A stretch of DNA of 64,000 bases, taken from positions 124,001-188,000 of the forward strand of contig CALDCB010000007.1 of assembly GCA_937937585.1 (NCBI GenBank), in the 5' to 3' direction. A program made the translations under genes and the position numbers. The notes beneath the pieces were generated by a model. That model did no database searches and had not been told where the DNA came from. It worked only from the letters and a program-made list of their open reading frames with translations. Origin of the DNA: an uncultured Coriobacteriaceae bacterium. Its GTDB lineage: Bacteria > Actinomycetota > Coriobacteriia > Coriobacteriales > Eggerthellaceae. Shown here piece after piece: positions 8,255 through 17,868 of the stretch. The stretch's first letter is position 1. Each line of letters starts with the position of its first letter.

Positions 8255-9067
8255 ATGAAGCGAGAACGAGTGAGCGTCGAGGAAAAATACCCCCTGTCTG
8301 AACATGAGGAAAATCTGCTGGTGAACGAGCTTCTAGGTTCAGGGGCGATGTTCATCATCCTTGGTATTGTCTTTTCGATTGTGTTCACCGGCTTGCGCAC
8401 AGGTGATTGGTTCTGGACCGTTCTTGAATTTGGTTGGGCATACGAATTCGGGCAGGCGATGACGTTTGGTCGTTTGCCCGTAGTCGCCGCTGTCGCTGCA
8501 GTCGGTTTGCCAGCTTTCTTCATCTTGGTGAATGAGATCATCGCCGACAAGATCCTGTGGAAGCACTCGCAGAAGTATCGCGAAGATGTAAGAGAGATGC
8601 GTTCGGGTATCAACGGCGAGCTCCCGCGCATGAGCTTGACTTCGCGTGCCGTTACCGCTTTGGTTGCGGGTTTTGCGGAGGAGTTCTCGTTCCGTTACGC
8701 CTTGATCAGTTTTCTCGCCTTAACTCTTGGGTGGGTGACCGAGCCGACGTTCGGAATGGTTGGATCTGTCCTTATCACCTCATTCGTGTTCGCGTCTGCT
8801 CATGGCCAGTACGAGCGATCGTGGGAGTACCTTGTGGTGTTCAGCTACGCCTTCGCGTTCGGTGCAGTGTTTCTTGTCACGGGAAGCCTGTTGTCAGTTG
8901 TCATCGCCCACGCTCTTTACGATTTCTGCGTTGAAGCGCTTGAGCGTCGCAGGATGCTTCGTGATCCCGAGTACTTCGGCGAGGCGGGTGCGCCCGATCA
9001 TGTGGTTGAAGAGCAGCTTAAAGAGCTACGCGATTACTTCGATAAGTTCATGAATCGCCGCGACTAA
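8255..9067 (+). CDS. CPBP-family intramembrane glutamic protease
   Basis: The 270-residue membrane protein carries the CPBP (CAAX protease/bacteriocin-processing, PF02517) motifs in order: EEFSFR (Glu 142-143, Arg 147), FASAH with His 183, and HALYDF with His 219. These residues form the glutamic-protease active site inside the membrane. Two N-terminal hydrophobic segments precede the domain. Family members process prenylated proteins or peptides and can give bacteriocin self-immunity; no substrate is evident and no bacteriocin gene is nearby. The ATG at 8255 is weakly supported, and GTG 8270 would also serve. Confidence 0.88.
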   Translation: MKRERVSVEEKYPLSEHEENLLVNELLGSGAMFIILGIVFSIVFTGLRTGDWFWTVLEFGWAYEFGQAMTFGRLPVVAAVAAVGLPAFFILVNEIIADKILWKHSQKYREDVREMRSGINGELPRMSLTSRAVTALVAGFAEEFSFRYALISFLALTLGWVTEPTFGMVGSVLITSFVFASAHGQYERSWEYLVVFSYAFAFGAVFLVTGSLLSVVIAHALYDFCVEALERRRMLRDPEYFGEAGAPDHVVEEQLKELRDYFDKFMNRRD

Positions 9068-9177
9068 CTTAGCATTCTGCCGTCAAAGCTTTTCGCTGAT
9101 CAAACATAGGCCCAACATCCTTGTGTTGGAGTATCATTGACAGAATGAAATGAATCCAACAACAGGAAGGGACTGCG

Positions 9178-9858
9178 GTGGAAGACTACAAGCAAGAGTT
9201 CATCGAGTTCATGGTCGAAAGCGATGTTTTGAAGTTCGGCGAGTTCACGCTGAAGAGCGGTCGTCAGTCGCCCTTCTTCATGAATGCCGGCGCATACGTT
9301 ACCGGCGAGCAGCTTCATCGTCTGGGCCTGTACTATGCCCGTGCGATCCATGACAACTTCGGCCTGGACTTTGACGTTGTGTTCGGCCCGGCATACAAGG
9401 GCATTCCGCTGGCTGTCATCACCTGCATGGCTTTGAACGAGCTTTACGGCAAAGAGGCACGTTATTGCTCCAACCGCAAGGAGGTGAAGGATCACGGCGC
9501 CGACAAGGGCAACCTGCTCGGCAGCGAGCTTCATGATGGCGACAAGGTTGTCATGGTTGAGGACGTCACCACGTCGGGCAAGTCCATCGACGAGACGTAT
9601 CCCATTCTGAAGGGCGCCGCCGACGTCGACGTCAAGGGCCTTATCGTCAGCCTGAACCGTATGGAGGTTGGCAAGGGCGGTGTCGTTACCGCTCAGCAGG
9701 AAGTTCAGGAGAAGTACGGTTTCCCCGTTGCCTCTATCGTCAGTATGGCCGAGGTCACCGAGCATCTGTACAACCGCGAGGTTGGCGGTCGTGTCGTTAT
9801 TGACGATGAAATCAAGGCTGCGCTGGACAAGTACTACGAGCGGTACGGCGTGAAATAG
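9178..9858 (+). CDS. pyrE: Orotate phosphoribosyltransferase
   Basis: It joins orotate to PRPP to give OMP in pyrimidine synthesis. The PRPP loop VVMVEDVTTSGKS is intact, as is the upstream VVFGPAYKGIPLA segment that binds PRPP and orotate. It has 226 residues, slightly longer than the usual 210, with the extra residues in the region before the PRPP loop (NRKEVKDHG), seen in the longer pyrE subgroup. The GTG start is fixed by AGGAAGG at 9164-9170. No other pyr genes are adjacent. Confidence 0.94.
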   Translation: MEDYKQEFIEFMVESDVLKFGEFTLKSGRQSPFFMNAGAYVTGEQLHRLGLYYARAIHDNFGLDFDVVFGPAYKGIPLAVITCMALNELYGKEARYCSNRKEVKDHGADKGNLLGSELHDGDKVVMVEDVTTSGKSIDETYPILKGAADVDVKGLIVSLNRMEVGKGGVVTAQQEVQEKYGFPVASIVSMAEVTEHLYNREVGGRVVIDDEIKAALDKYYERYGVK

Positions 9859-9889
9859 CGTTCAAACCGTGATGTTCGCGGTCATTTGG

Positions 9890-9919
9890 TTCGACAGGGC
9901 AGGGTTCTTATCGTAAAAT
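9890..9919 (+). promoter_or_regulatory. Putative promoter of tRNA-Thr
   Basis: TTCGAC (9890-9895) and TAAAAT (9914-9919) are 18 bp apart, with the -10 box 13 bp upstream of the tRNA. The -35 match is only moderate. Confidence 0.35.
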
Positions 9920-9932
9920 GACCGAACACAAT

Positions 9933-10007
9933 GCCAGTGTGGCTCAACGGTAGAGCAACTGATTTGTAATCAGTGGGTTGCGGGTTCGATTCCTGTCACT
10001 GGCTCCA
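9933..10007 (+). tRNA. tRNA-Thr (anticodon TGT)
   Basis: The acceptor arm GCCAGTG/CACTGGC is fully paired. The anticodon loop TTTGTAA gives TGT, reading ACA (threonine). T loop GTTCGATTC is present and CCA is encoded at 10005-10007. Confidence 0.95.
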
Positions 10008-10017
10008 TAAAACATCA

Positions 10018-10057
10018 GGTCGGATGGCTGCTGGTTAGCCATCCGACCTTTCTTTTT
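10018..10057 (+). terminator. Rho-independent terminator after tRNA-Thr
   Basis: A perfect 12-bp stem (10018-10029 with 10037-10048) with a 7-nt loop is followed by TTTCTTTTTG. Confidence 0.88.
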
Positions 10058-10727
10058 GCCGTTTGGGATAGAGGCGGCATGGCGGTTGGCGTGCTTTTGC
10101 TTTCGAATCGGACTTCATCGAGCCGTCTCCTCTTTAGCGTGCACAAATTTGCCTGTTTTGCGCGGGTGCTCGTGAGTGGGCCGAAGATAGCGTCTTGTTG
10201 AGCTGGGACTTTCGATCGGGAGGGCTGAGTGAGAAGCGGTAATCGTTTGATTTGCGGATTGAAAGCGCGCAAAACGGAATAATTTGTGCAGGATCGTCCT
10301 TGAGGCATGCGTGGCAGGATGGCGCAAGTCAAAGTCAGCTCGGCCTTGCTTCGCGAAGCGGAATGCGCGAACGCGTGCATGGGGCGGAGGCGCGCAAGGC
10401 GGCCTGGGAGCCGCCCCGGCTTCCCGTCGTTGACCGTCGGCGGGCAAGGATGCTCCGAACCCCATCGCGTTCCGCCGCGCTTCGGTCTCGCTGCTAGAAT
10501 CCCCCTCAGAGCTACAAGCTAACAAGTTGGCGATCGCGGGCTGGGCGCGATGTCCGCTGTGCGGCTGCTATCTGTCTGGCCGGCGCCTGGCGCCCGCCGC
10601 GTAGTCGGCAATCGCGTGCTGCGTTTCGCACCGTTATGTCACCCCGGCAGCGCGATTCGCGCGCAAGCCGGCAAACAGCCGACATGAATCGTGCACGTCA
10701 GTCAAACCAAGCGAAGCGGGGGATGTC
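10058..10727. other. Long GC-rich spacer without a recognisable gene
   Basis: About 670 bp between the tRNA terminator and the ROK gene. Open frames exist on both strands but are rich in Arg, Ala and Ser, have no SD site and match no family I know, so I do not call them. A 12-bp palindrome GCTTCGCGAAGC sits at 10348-10359. A structured RNA or a decayed gene is possible. Confidence 0.45.
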
Positions 10728-11714
10728 ATGGATTTGAACGCCATGTATCTAGGAATCGACATCGGAGGCACCTCGACGAAAGTGGGTGTCGTCGACGCAT
10801 CGGGCGACCTCATCGGCAAAACGCGTTTCTCGTTGCCCGAGCTGCAAACCGAGGCTCAGTGTCGTCAGTACATCGCGCAAATCATCGACTTCGTCCACGG
10901 CACGGGTGTGTACGCCTCCGAGCTTGCCGGCGTGGGTTTAGCCGCCCCTGGCATTGTTGTGAACGGCATTCCGCAGCTCACTCCCAACGTCAAGGCCGAT
11001 TGGCCCACGCTTCTGAATGTCATTCGCAGCGAGTTCGAGGGTACCCCGTTCGAGTGCATCAATGACGCTAACGCCGCAGCTCTTGGAGAAATGTGGCGCG
11101 GTGCGGCATCGGGCGCCCAAAGCGCGATGCTCGTCACAATCGGTGCGGGAATCGGCGCCGGCATCGTCGCCGACGGCCGCGTTGTTCAGGGCCATGGCGG
11201 CGCAGGCGAGATCGGTCACATGACTATCGTTCCCGAGGGGCGTCAGTGCCAGTGCGGTCGCCGCGGTTGCGTCGAGCAGTACGCATCGTCGCGCGGCATC
11301 GTCGCCAATTTCCGCGAGGCCGAGGCAAACGGCATTGCTGGAACCAGCAAGCACGTACCGCAAAACGACACCGACGCGCTGTCGGTGTTCGAGGCATATC
11401 GCGAAGGCGATCCTCGCGCAACCTATGCCGTCGACATCTTCACCGACAAGCTTGGCTACGCGCTTGCGCAGGCCACCTGCGTGGTTGATGCCGATGTTAT
11501 TCTGCTTGGCGGCGGCGTTGCGGGAGCAGCCGATCTGTTCCTTCCCGCGCTTCAGGGAACCTACCGTAAGAACTGCCTTTCCACCTGCGCCGACACGCAG
11601 ATTCGCGTGGCGACGCTTGGCAACATCGCGGGTATGGTCGGTGTGGTTCGCTACGTTCAGATGATGAGCGAGTCGCTTGACCCGTTCGACAACTTGTTCG
11701 GGATGGGATTGTAA
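10728..11714 (+). CDS. ROK-family sugar kinase (glucokinase-like)
   Basis: The 328-residue protein has the ATP-binding signature DIGGTSTKVGVVD, the ROK stretch GIGAGIVADGRVVQGHGGAGEIGHM, and the zinc site CQCGRRGCVEQYAS. These identify a cytoplasmic ROK kinase, most likely phosphorylating glucose or a related hexose. The ATG at 10728 has CGGGGGAT (10717-10722) 5 nt upstream. Its stop overlaps the next start by one base (TAATG), so the formate/nitrite-type channel is translated from the same message, although the two functions have no obvious link. Confidence 0.88.
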   Translation: MDLNAMYLGIDIGGTSTKVGVVDASGDLIGKTRFSLPELQTEAQCRQYIAQIIDFVHGTGVYASELAGVGLAAPGIVVNGIPQLTPNVKADWPTLLNVIRSEFEGTPFECINDANAAALGEMWRGAASGAQSAMLVTIGAGIGAGIVADGRVVQGHGGAGEIGHMTIVPEGRQCQCGRRGCVEQYASSRGIVANFREAEANGIAGTSKHVPQNDTDALSVFEAYREGDPRATYAVDIFTDKLGYALAQATCVVDADVILLGGGVAGAADLFLPALQGTYRKNCLSTCADTQIRVATLGNIAGMVGVVRYVQMMSESLDPFDNLFGMGL

Positions 11715-12556
11715 TGGCAGCACAGGCCGGCAATTCTGGTGCAACCTCCGTCGTCGATTGCCGCTCAGGTGCGGCGCTTGAGGCGCAGGCCGAGTCGGTG
11801 GCCATCGCCAAAACGAAGCAGACCAACGCGCGGTGCTTCATCTTGTCTGTCATCGCGGGCATGGAAATCGCCCTGGGCGCCACGCTCATGCTGTTTGTGA
11901 AATCCGACGTAACGCTTGGCTTTGCGCTGTCCCAGCTGCTTGGCGGCATCGCATTCTCGCTGGGCTTGCTGTGCGTTATCGTGGCGGGCGCCGAGTTGTT
12001 CACCGGAAACTCCCTGATGGTATGCGCGGCATGTTCGCGCAAGATCTCGTGGGGTGCGCTGGCGAAGAACTGGGTCATCGTCTATTTCGGCAATATGGCG
12101 GGGTCGCTTTTGATGGTTGCACTGATGACCGGCGCGAACATCGCCGCAATGAACTCGGGTGCGGTGGGGCAGATCATCGTCAGCGTTGCGGCGGCGAAGA
12201 TCGGCCTTGATTGGGGCGTCATCTTCTTCCGCGGCATTCTGTGCAACGTGCTGGTGTGCCTTGCGGTGTGGATGGGTTTCGCCGGCCGCACCGTCATCGA
12301 CAAGGTTTTCACCACCATGATCCCGGTCATGGCATTCGTGGCCTGCGGTTTCGAGCACTGCATTGCGAACATGTACTTCCTGCCGCTGGGCATTGTCACG
12401 CTGGCGACGGGCGGCGCCGAAGCGGGTGCTGCAGCTGCAACGGTCAACCTTGCGGGTGCGCTGTTCAACATCAGCGCAGCTACCTTGGGGAACATGGTGG
12501 GCGGCGCCGTGTTCGTGGGCCTGCTGTACTGGCTTTCGTACGCGAAGCGCTCGTAG
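11714..12556 (+). CDS. Formate/nitrite transporter family channel
   Basis: A 280-residue member of the FNT family (pentameric channels for formate, nitrite or hydrosulfide). Six hydrophobic segments are visible, with the hallmarks GAELFTGN in the first re-entrant region, GILCNVLVCLAVW before the fifth helix and the FEHCIANMYFLP signature. In an anaerobe it would most likely move formate across the membrane. It is coupled to the ROK kinase by a one-base overlap. The extended 30-residue N-terminus lacks features. The exact ion cannot be deduced. Confidence 0.92.
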   Translation: MAAQAGNSGATSVVDCRSGAALEAQAESVAIAKTKQTNARCFILSVIAGMEIALGATLMLFVKSDVTLGFALSQLLGGIAFSLGLLCVIVAGAELFTGNSLMVCAACSRKISWGALAKNWVIVYFGNMAGSLLMVALMTGANIAAMNSGAVGQIIVSVAAAKIGLDWGVIFFRGILCNVLVCLAVWMGFAGRTVIDKVFTTMIPVMAFVACGFEHCIANMYFLPLGIVTLATGGAEAGAAAATVNLAGALFNISAATLGNMVGGAVFVGLLYWLSYAKRS

Positions 12557-12623
12557 CGGCTGGTTGGCAGCTCGTAGCGGCTGCTAACGCCACTGCGCGA
12601 TGGTCGTTGGGTTCGAATGCGGG

Positions 12624-13697
12624 CTAGTCGACCTTCGTTTCGCCGGCAAGAACGCGCTTGTAGTCGGCGTAGTTGTCGCGCAGCAAACGCGGGGTGTCCA
12701 GCTCGTAGGGGCACTTCGCCGAGCATTGCCCGCAGTTCAGGCAGTCATCGATCTTCGCCATTTCGGCTTGCCATTCGTCGGTGAGCCAGCTTGCCGAGGG
12801 CGCACGGCGCAGCATCAGCGAGATGCGCGCGCATTGGTTGATCTTGATGCCAACGGGGCAGGGCATGCAGTAACCGCATGCGCGGCAGAAGTCGCCTTGC
12901 AGTTCGGTGCGTTCGCGCTCGATGAATTCCTCGATCTCGGGCGTCATTTCGGGCGTGTCATGCATGTACGAAAGCCACTCGTCAAGCTCGCTTTGGCGCT
13001 GGATTCCCCAAATGGGAACGTAGTTGTCCAGGTTGGCCACGTATGCCATCATCGCGCGCGAGTTCGAGATAAGGCCGCCCGACATGCCCTTCATGCCAAG
13101 GAAGCCCATGTCGGCGTCGATGCACTTTTGCAGCAGGTCAAGCTCGCGCTGTGTGGACAGGTAGTTCAGCGGGTACTGCATGGTGTCGTACAGACCCGAG
13201 GCAACCTCTTCCTCGGCCACGCCGATGCGGTGCGCGGTTACCGAGATGAAGCGGATCTTCCCCTGCGCCTTTGCCTCTAGCATGGCTTCGTACATGCCGG
13301 TGCCGTCGTCGGGGCGGTAGCACTGCGCGGGGTTGTGGAATTGGTAGATGTCGACGTAGTCGGTTTTCAGTTGGGCCAGCGAGGTTTCAAGGTCGTCCCA
13401 GAACTTGTCGGGCGTCTTCGCCATGGTTTTGGTGGCAATGAAAATTTCCTCGCGCTTCGGGCCACGCCAACCAGTGGGGTCGGCCGGATCGGGTTCGCCC
13501 CAATTGCCGAAGGCCAGGCCAAGCTTGTGCTCGCTGTCGCTGTACGCGCGAGCGGTGTCGAAGAACGTCATGCCGCCTTCCCAGGCATTGCGCAAGATGG
13601 AAACGGCGGTTTCGTCGTCGACGCGTTGAATGGGGAGGGCCCCGAATCCGTTGGCGGGCGTGACGATGCCGGTTCTGCCAAGGGTAGCGGTTTTCAT
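12624..13697 (-). CDS. Aldo/keto reductase with C-terminal 4Fe-4S domain
   Basis: The 357-residue protein joins an aldo/keto reductase barrel (start MKTATLGRTGI, DTARAYSDSE with the catalytic Asp/Tyr region, DYVDIYQFH) to a C-terminal ferredoxin-like part with two cysteine clusters, CRACGYCMPCP and CLNCGQCSAKCP. Such proteins occur widely in anaerobes and are taken to be Fe-S dependent oxidoreductases of unknown substrate. The ATG at 13697 has GGGAGGA five bases upstream; the longer frame to 13772 has no such site. Confidence 0.9.
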   Translation of the reverse strand: MKTATLGRTGIVTPANGFGALPIQRVDDETAVSILRNAWEGGMTFFDTARAYSDSEHKLGLAFGNWGEPDPADPTGWRGPKREEIFIATKTMAKTPDKFWDDLETSLAQLKTDYVDIYQFHNPAQCYRPDDGTGMYEAMLEAKAQGKIRFISVTAHRIGVAEEEVASGLYDTMQYPLNYLSTQRELDLLQKCIDADMGFLGMKGMSGGLISNSRAMMAYVANLDNYVPIWGIQRQSELDEWLSYMHDTPEMTPEIEEFIERERTELQGDFCRACGYCMPCPVGIKINQCARISLMLRRAPSASWLTDEWQAEMAKIDDCLNCGQCSAKCPYELDTPRLLRDNYADYKRVLAGETKVD

Positions 13698-13779
13698 GGT
13701 TTCCTCCCTAGTCCTGCGCGGGGTCGCAGCCCGCAGCGCGGAAACCGCGACCCGTTGCACAGGGTCCCTCACTCTCTCC

Positions 13780-14313
13780 CTAAGGTATAAGGATAAACCC
13801 GATCAGAGCGAAAATAATCGCAAAAATGAAAGCGCCTGCGATATCGCGGGGGAAGTGGACGCCGCCGACAATGCGGCAAAAGCCGACGACTACGCAGGCA
13901 ATTAGGACGATGAGGCCGAAAACGGGGTTCACCCACCACAGTGCGAAGGCGATGATTGCGGCGCTGAACAGGTGTCGGCTGGGGAATGACTTGCCGTGCG
14001 TGTCCTTTTTGATAAGGGGGTCGATGTCGAAAACATCGTAGGGGCGCGGCGCGTTGACGGCTTTGCGGAAGAGGCTGACCAAAACGAACGAGATGGCGGG
14101 CACCAGGAGCGCTTTCCAGATGCGCGTGTCGCCGGCGGTTACGGCAAGGAATGCTAGCCAGACAAGCGTGCCGATGTAGGCAAGGGCGATGATGCCGACA
14201 AGCCCCTTGTCCAGCGCGTTTAGGATGCGCGGCGCGTCTGGGTTGCCGCGAAACGGCGCGGATACGCGCGCGTACCAGGCTGGGTATGTGGGCTTGGGGC
14301 TGAAGTTCGTCAT
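13780..14313 (-). CDS. PAP2-family membrane phosphatase
   Basis: A 177-residue membrane protein with the phosphatidic-acid phosphatase type 2 motifs: RKAVNAPRP (motif 1), SFPSRH (motif 2, PSRH in place of the common PSGH) and CRIVGGVHFPRD (motif 3 with the catalytic His). Such enzymes dephosphorylate undecaprenyl-pyrophosphate or lipid phosphates at the outer membrane face. Given the glycan genes downstream, carrier-lipid recycling is plausible. The ATG at 14313 has GAAGG upstream. It ends 82 bp upstream of the aldo/keto reductase start. Confidence 0.88.
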   Translation of the reverse strand: MTNFSPKPTYPAWYARVSAPFRGNPDAPRILNALDKGLVGIIALAYIGTLVWLAFLAVTAGDTRIWKALLVPAISFVLVSLFRKAVNAPRPYDVFDIDPLIKKDTHGKSFPSRHLFSAAIIAFALWWVNPVFGLIVLIACVVVGFCRIVGGVHFPRDIAGAFIFAIIFALIGFILIP

Positions 14314-14523
14314 GCTTGCCTTCGTTTGTTGGGCGCGCGGGTGCGCTTCCGTGTACTGCCGTCTTCCGCGTGGCCGCAGCACCCGTTTCGCGTGTTGCTT
14401 CCAGACATTTTGATAAAAGTATAGCCTAGGCATATAAAATAGGATCTCGAACAACAAGTGCCGCTTCGCGCCCACACGCCATAAGCGGCGCGGTTTCGCA
14501 TAAGCGCCAGAGAGGTTGGTTCC

Positions 14524-15522
14524 ATGCACGTGAATTCCGTTGAAGAAATGCCCGCGCCGAAGGTGACGGTGCTGGTTCCCACGTACAACACCGAGAAATA
14601 CCTGGCGCAGAACTTGGATGCGCTTGTGGGGCAAACCCTGCGCGACATCGAGATCATCGCTATCAACGACGGTTCTACCGACGGCTCGCTGGGCATCATG
14701 CGCCAGTACGCTGCCCGTGATGCGCGCATCCGCATCATCGACAAGCCCAACAGCGGCTACGGCGCCTCTCTGAATTTGGGCATCGACGAAGCTCGTGGCG
14801 AGTACATTGCCATCTCCGAGCCCGACGACTACATCGAGCGCACCATGCTTGCCAAAATGTACAAGGCGGGTAAGAAGCGCGAGGCCGATCTGGTTAAATG
14901 CAACTATTTCGAGCATTTCGACACTCACGAGAACAGGCATAAGAATCTTGCCGGCTATCCGTACGGTAGGGTGTTCGATGCAGCTGACCAGCCGCAGATC
15001 ATCCGAACCGTCCCCAGCATCTGGACAGGTTTGTATCGTCGCGACTGGCTTAACGCCGAAGGCATCCGTTTCCGCGAAACGCCGGGTGCATCATTCCAAG
15101 ACACCGCGTTCGTCATGAAATCGTGGTTCGCGGCGCGTCGTGTGGTCCTGCTGCGCAGGTGCCTGGTTCATTACCGCATGGACAATCCCAACTCGTCGGT
15201 GAAAACCAGCAACAAGGTGTTCGAGGTGTGCGACGAGCTTGCCGAAAGCCAGCAGTTCTTACGTCAGCGCCCTGCACGCTACAAGGCGTTCATCCCGTGG
15301 TTCCACGTGGACAAGTGGGGCAAGTACCAGTGGAATTACGAACGTATCTCACCCGAGCTTCATGCAAGCTTCGCCCAGCGCGCCAAGGCTGAATATGCCG
15401 AAGCGCAGGCAGCGGGCGAGCTTGATATGTCGCTGTTTGCGCCCGAAGCTGCCGCGCAGCTTGCCGATCTGCTGGCGCTTGATCCCGCGCAGTTCGCACA
15501 AAAATATTCGACGCTGGTTTAA
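14524..15522 (+). CDS. Family 2 glycosyltransferase
   Basis: GT-A fold transferase of 332 residues. The N-terminal nucleotide-sugar domain begins VTVLVPTYNTEKYL, with INDGSTDGS and the metal-binding SEPDDYI. The remaining 200 residues are the acceptor-side domain often seen in capsule or teichoic-acid type GT2 enzymes. It is the first of three GT2 genes in a row (101 and 29 bp gaps), probably acting on one surface glycan. The SD AGAGAGG upstream of the ATG supports the start. Sugar and linkage are unknown. Confidence 0.88.
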   Translation: MHVNSVEEMPAPKVTVLVPTYNTEKYLAQNLDALVGQTLRDIEIIAINDGSTDGSLGIMRQYAARDARIRIIDKPNSGYGASLNLGIDEARGEYIAISEPDDYIERTMLAKMYKAGKKREADLVKCNYFEHFDTHENRHKNLAGYPYGRVFDAADQPQIIRTVPSIWTGLYRRDWLNAEGIRFRETPGASFQDTAFVMKSWFAARRVVLLRRCLVHYRMDNPNSSVKTSNKVFEVCDELAESQQFLRQRPARYKAFIPWFHVDKWGKYQWNYERISPELHASFAQRAKAEYAEAQAAGELDMSLFAPEAAAQLADLLALDPAQFAQKYSTLV

Positions 15523-15625
15523 CGCGCTAGCCTGGCGCTGGCTCTCAGCCACGCCGTCTAATGCGTTTGGTTAACGCCTATGTGCTTGGTGGCTTGGTTG
15601 CCTCAAGTATCCGAAGGAGCTTTGC

Positions 15626-16681
15626 ATGAATGCCCAGTCCGCACCTGCGGCGGAATCCCCGCAGATCACCGTTATTGTTCCGCTGTACAACTGCGAGAAG
15701 TACGTGGCCGAATGCCTGCAATCGCTGCAGAAACAGACGTTTGCGAACTTCGAGGTTATCTGCGTGAACGACTGTTCGCCCGATAACAGCTATGCGGTTG
15801 CGCAGCAGGCGGTGGCGGGAGACGACCGCTTTTCGTTCTTTTCGCTTGATGAGAATCGCGGTCCGGGTGGCGCGCGCAATTTCGCACTGGATCGCGCCCG
15901 CGGCAAGTACATCGTCTTCTTGGACAGCGACGATTTCTTCGTGCCCGAGGCTTTGCAGAAGATCTTCGACCGCGCGGAAACTCAGCAGCTTGACGATATG
16001 TACTTCAATGCGAAGTCGTTCTACGAATCGGCTGCCGTGCATAAGCGCGTGAAGGAAGATTTCAGCCACAGGCCGTCGTTCGATGGGGTGGCCACGGGCC
16101 GCGAGCTGTTCACGTTCTTCCAACAGCGCGGCGAATTCTGGCCGCAAGGCGCCATGCGCATGGTGCGCCGCGGGCTGCTTGAAGATAACGGCATCCGCTT
16201 CAAAGAGGGGATCATCCATGAGGACGCCCTGTTCACGTTTCAGACGCTGGTGGTTTCGCAGCGCAGCACGTTTCTGAACGAACCCATTTACATGCGCCGC
16301 GTGCGTGAGGGTTCCATCATGGGCCAGCGCTCGCGCTCGATCCGCAATGTTCAGGGGCATTATGTGTGCCTTACCGAAATGAAACGCTGGATGCTGCAGC
16401 ATGCGTCCGAGCTTGACCAGGAGTTCGTTGCCGCGATGACGCGTCAGATGTACGACTGGCGTATGGTTGCGGGCCGTGACTGGATCGACTCGGTTTCGCC
16501 GGAAGAGCGCGAGAGATGGCTGTCGTCGCTTACGCCGGAAGAGCAGCTCGAGTTCTATTTGGATATTATCCAGCCTTCCCTGGGCTTGGACGAGTATCTG
16601 AATTCGAAAACGTACAAGCTGGGCGACGCCATCTTGTCGGTGCCGCGTGCAGTGCGCGACAAGCTGCACGAGGGTCGTTAA
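15626..16681 (+). CDS. Family 2 glycosyltransferase
   Basis: A 351-residue GT2 enzyme with ITVIVPLYNCEKYV, VNDCSPDNS and the DxD-type FLDSDDFF. It shares the domain plan with its neighbours but differs in the C-terminal half, so it is not a recent copy. AAGGAG at 15616-15620 fixes the ATG. The C-terminal third is rich in charged helices and may contact the lipid-linked acceptor. Confidence 0.88.
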   Translation: MNAQSAPAAESPQITVIVPLYNCEKYVAECLQSLQKQTFANFEVICVNDCSPDNSYAVAQQAVAGDDRFSFFSLDENRGPGGARNFALDRARGKYIVFLDSDDFFVPEALQKIFDRAETQQLDDMYFNAKSFYESAAVHKRVKEDFSHRPSFDGVATGRELFTFFQQRGEFWPQGAMRMVRRGLLEDNGIRFKEGIIHEDALFTFQTLVVSQRSTFLNEPIYMRRVREGSIMGQRSRSIRNVQGHYVCLTEMKRWMLQHASELDQEFVAAMTRQMYDWRMVAGRDWIDSVSPEERERWLSSLTPEEQLEFYLDIIQPSLGLDEYLNSKTYKLGDAILSVPRAVRDKLHEGR

Positions 16682-16710
16682 AGCTTTTTTTTGGCGTGTA
16701 GGAAATCTCA

Positions 16711-17868
16711 ATGGAAGCGAGGATGGCGGTGCAAAGTTTCAAGGCAACCGCGCCCATCAAGGTGTCGGTGATCATCCCGGTTTACAACTCGCAGAAATTC
16801 ATCGGTAGTTGCTTGCAGCAGGTGCTTGCTCAGTCGCTGCAAGAAATCGAGATCGTGTGCGTGGACGATGGATCGATCGACGGCTCGGCCGACATCATTG
16901 CCCAGACGGCGCAACGCGACTCGCGCGTGAAGCTGATTCGGCAGGAAAACGCAGGTCCGGGGCCTGCGCGAAATGCTGGCATTGCTGCGGCAACGGGCGA
17001 GTTCGTGACGTTTTTGGATGCTGACGATCGCTATTCGTCGGACGATTATCTGCGTGTGCTGTACGAAGGCGCGGTTGATAACGGCGTCGACGTTTCGGGA
17101 GCGTGCTTCTACAACGACCATGCGGGGCGTCTTGAGACCGACTTCTCGAACGACCCCGATTTAGCGGGGTACACCTTCACGGAATCCGGCGTGAAAAGCT
17201 ACCGCGACTATCAATTTGATTACGGCTTTCATCGCTTCATGTTCAAGCGCTCGCTGTTCGAATCTGTGAGCGACAGCGCGGCCGGCGTCGCCGATGTAGC
17301 GGCTGACGCCAACGCGGTCAACACTGCCGCGAGCGGACCCTTCCCAGCGCTGACGTTCTTTGAAGACCCGGTCTTCCTGGCGCAAACGCTTTATCGTGCA
17401 GGGCGTTTTTTCGCCACTAACAAGGTGGGTTATTGCTATCGCTGCGATTACAAGGTTCCGCACTGGACAACTAAAAAAACCGCCGATCTGCTAGAAGGCG
17501 TGCGTCGCAATCTGGAGTTCTCGAAAGATCAGGGCCTTCCGCTTTTGCATTGGTATACAGCCCGTCATTACCAGCTGGAATCGGCTGGCGTCGGTTTGGG
17601 TGTGAACCCTGAAGTGTCGGTGCAGCAGTTGGCAGATGCCATTGTGGCGGCTGAGCAGCAAATCGATCGAGGCATGCTTGCGCAGGTGAGCCTTGCATAT
17701 GCCGAATTCGAGTCGCCGCTTAAGATGCAGTTGCGGGATTTGGCGCAGGCTCCGTCATGGAAAACGCGTTTGGGCGCGGTGGGCTACTCCATCAAGCATA
17801 ACAAGAACGTGTTTGCCGTGAAGGGCAAACTGCGCGACGCCGTGTTGCGCGCGAAGGGCTGTTATTAA
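16711..17868 (+). CDS. Family 2 glycosyltransferase
   Basis: The third GT2 in the run (385 residues). Motifs are VSVIIPVYNSQKFI, VDDGSIDGS and FLDADDRYS. A segment of Ala, Asp and Val near residues 190-208 looks like an insertion relative to the preceding two. It starts 29 bp after the previous gene, so all three are probably one transcript. ATG 16711 is used (AGGAA upstream); ATG 16723 is an alternative. Confidence 0.87.
   Translation: MEARMAVQSFKATAPIKVSVIIPVYNSQKFIGSCLQQVLAQSLQEIEIVCVDDGSIDGSADIIAQTAQRDSRVKLIRQENAGPGPARNAGIAAATGEFVTFLDADDRYSSDDYLRVLYEGAVDNGVDVSGACFYNDHAGRLETDFSNDPDLAGYTFTESGVKSYRDYQFDYGFHRFMFKRSLFESVSDSAAGVADVAADANAVNTAASGPFPALTFFEDPVFLAQTLYRAGRFFATNKVGYCYRCDYKVPHWTTKKTADLLEGVRRNLEFSKDQGLPLLHWYTARHYQLESAGVGLGVNPEVSVQQLADAIVAAEQQIDRGMLAQVSLAYAEFESPLKMQLRDLAQAPSWKTRLGAVGYSIKHNKNVFAVKGKLRDAVLRAKGCY

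Noticed and set aside
10115..10525. 136-codon minus-strand open frame in the long gap
   Set aside because: Composition is Arg/Ser/Ala-rich, there is no SD site and no family resemblance; it is more likely chance in GC-rich DNA.
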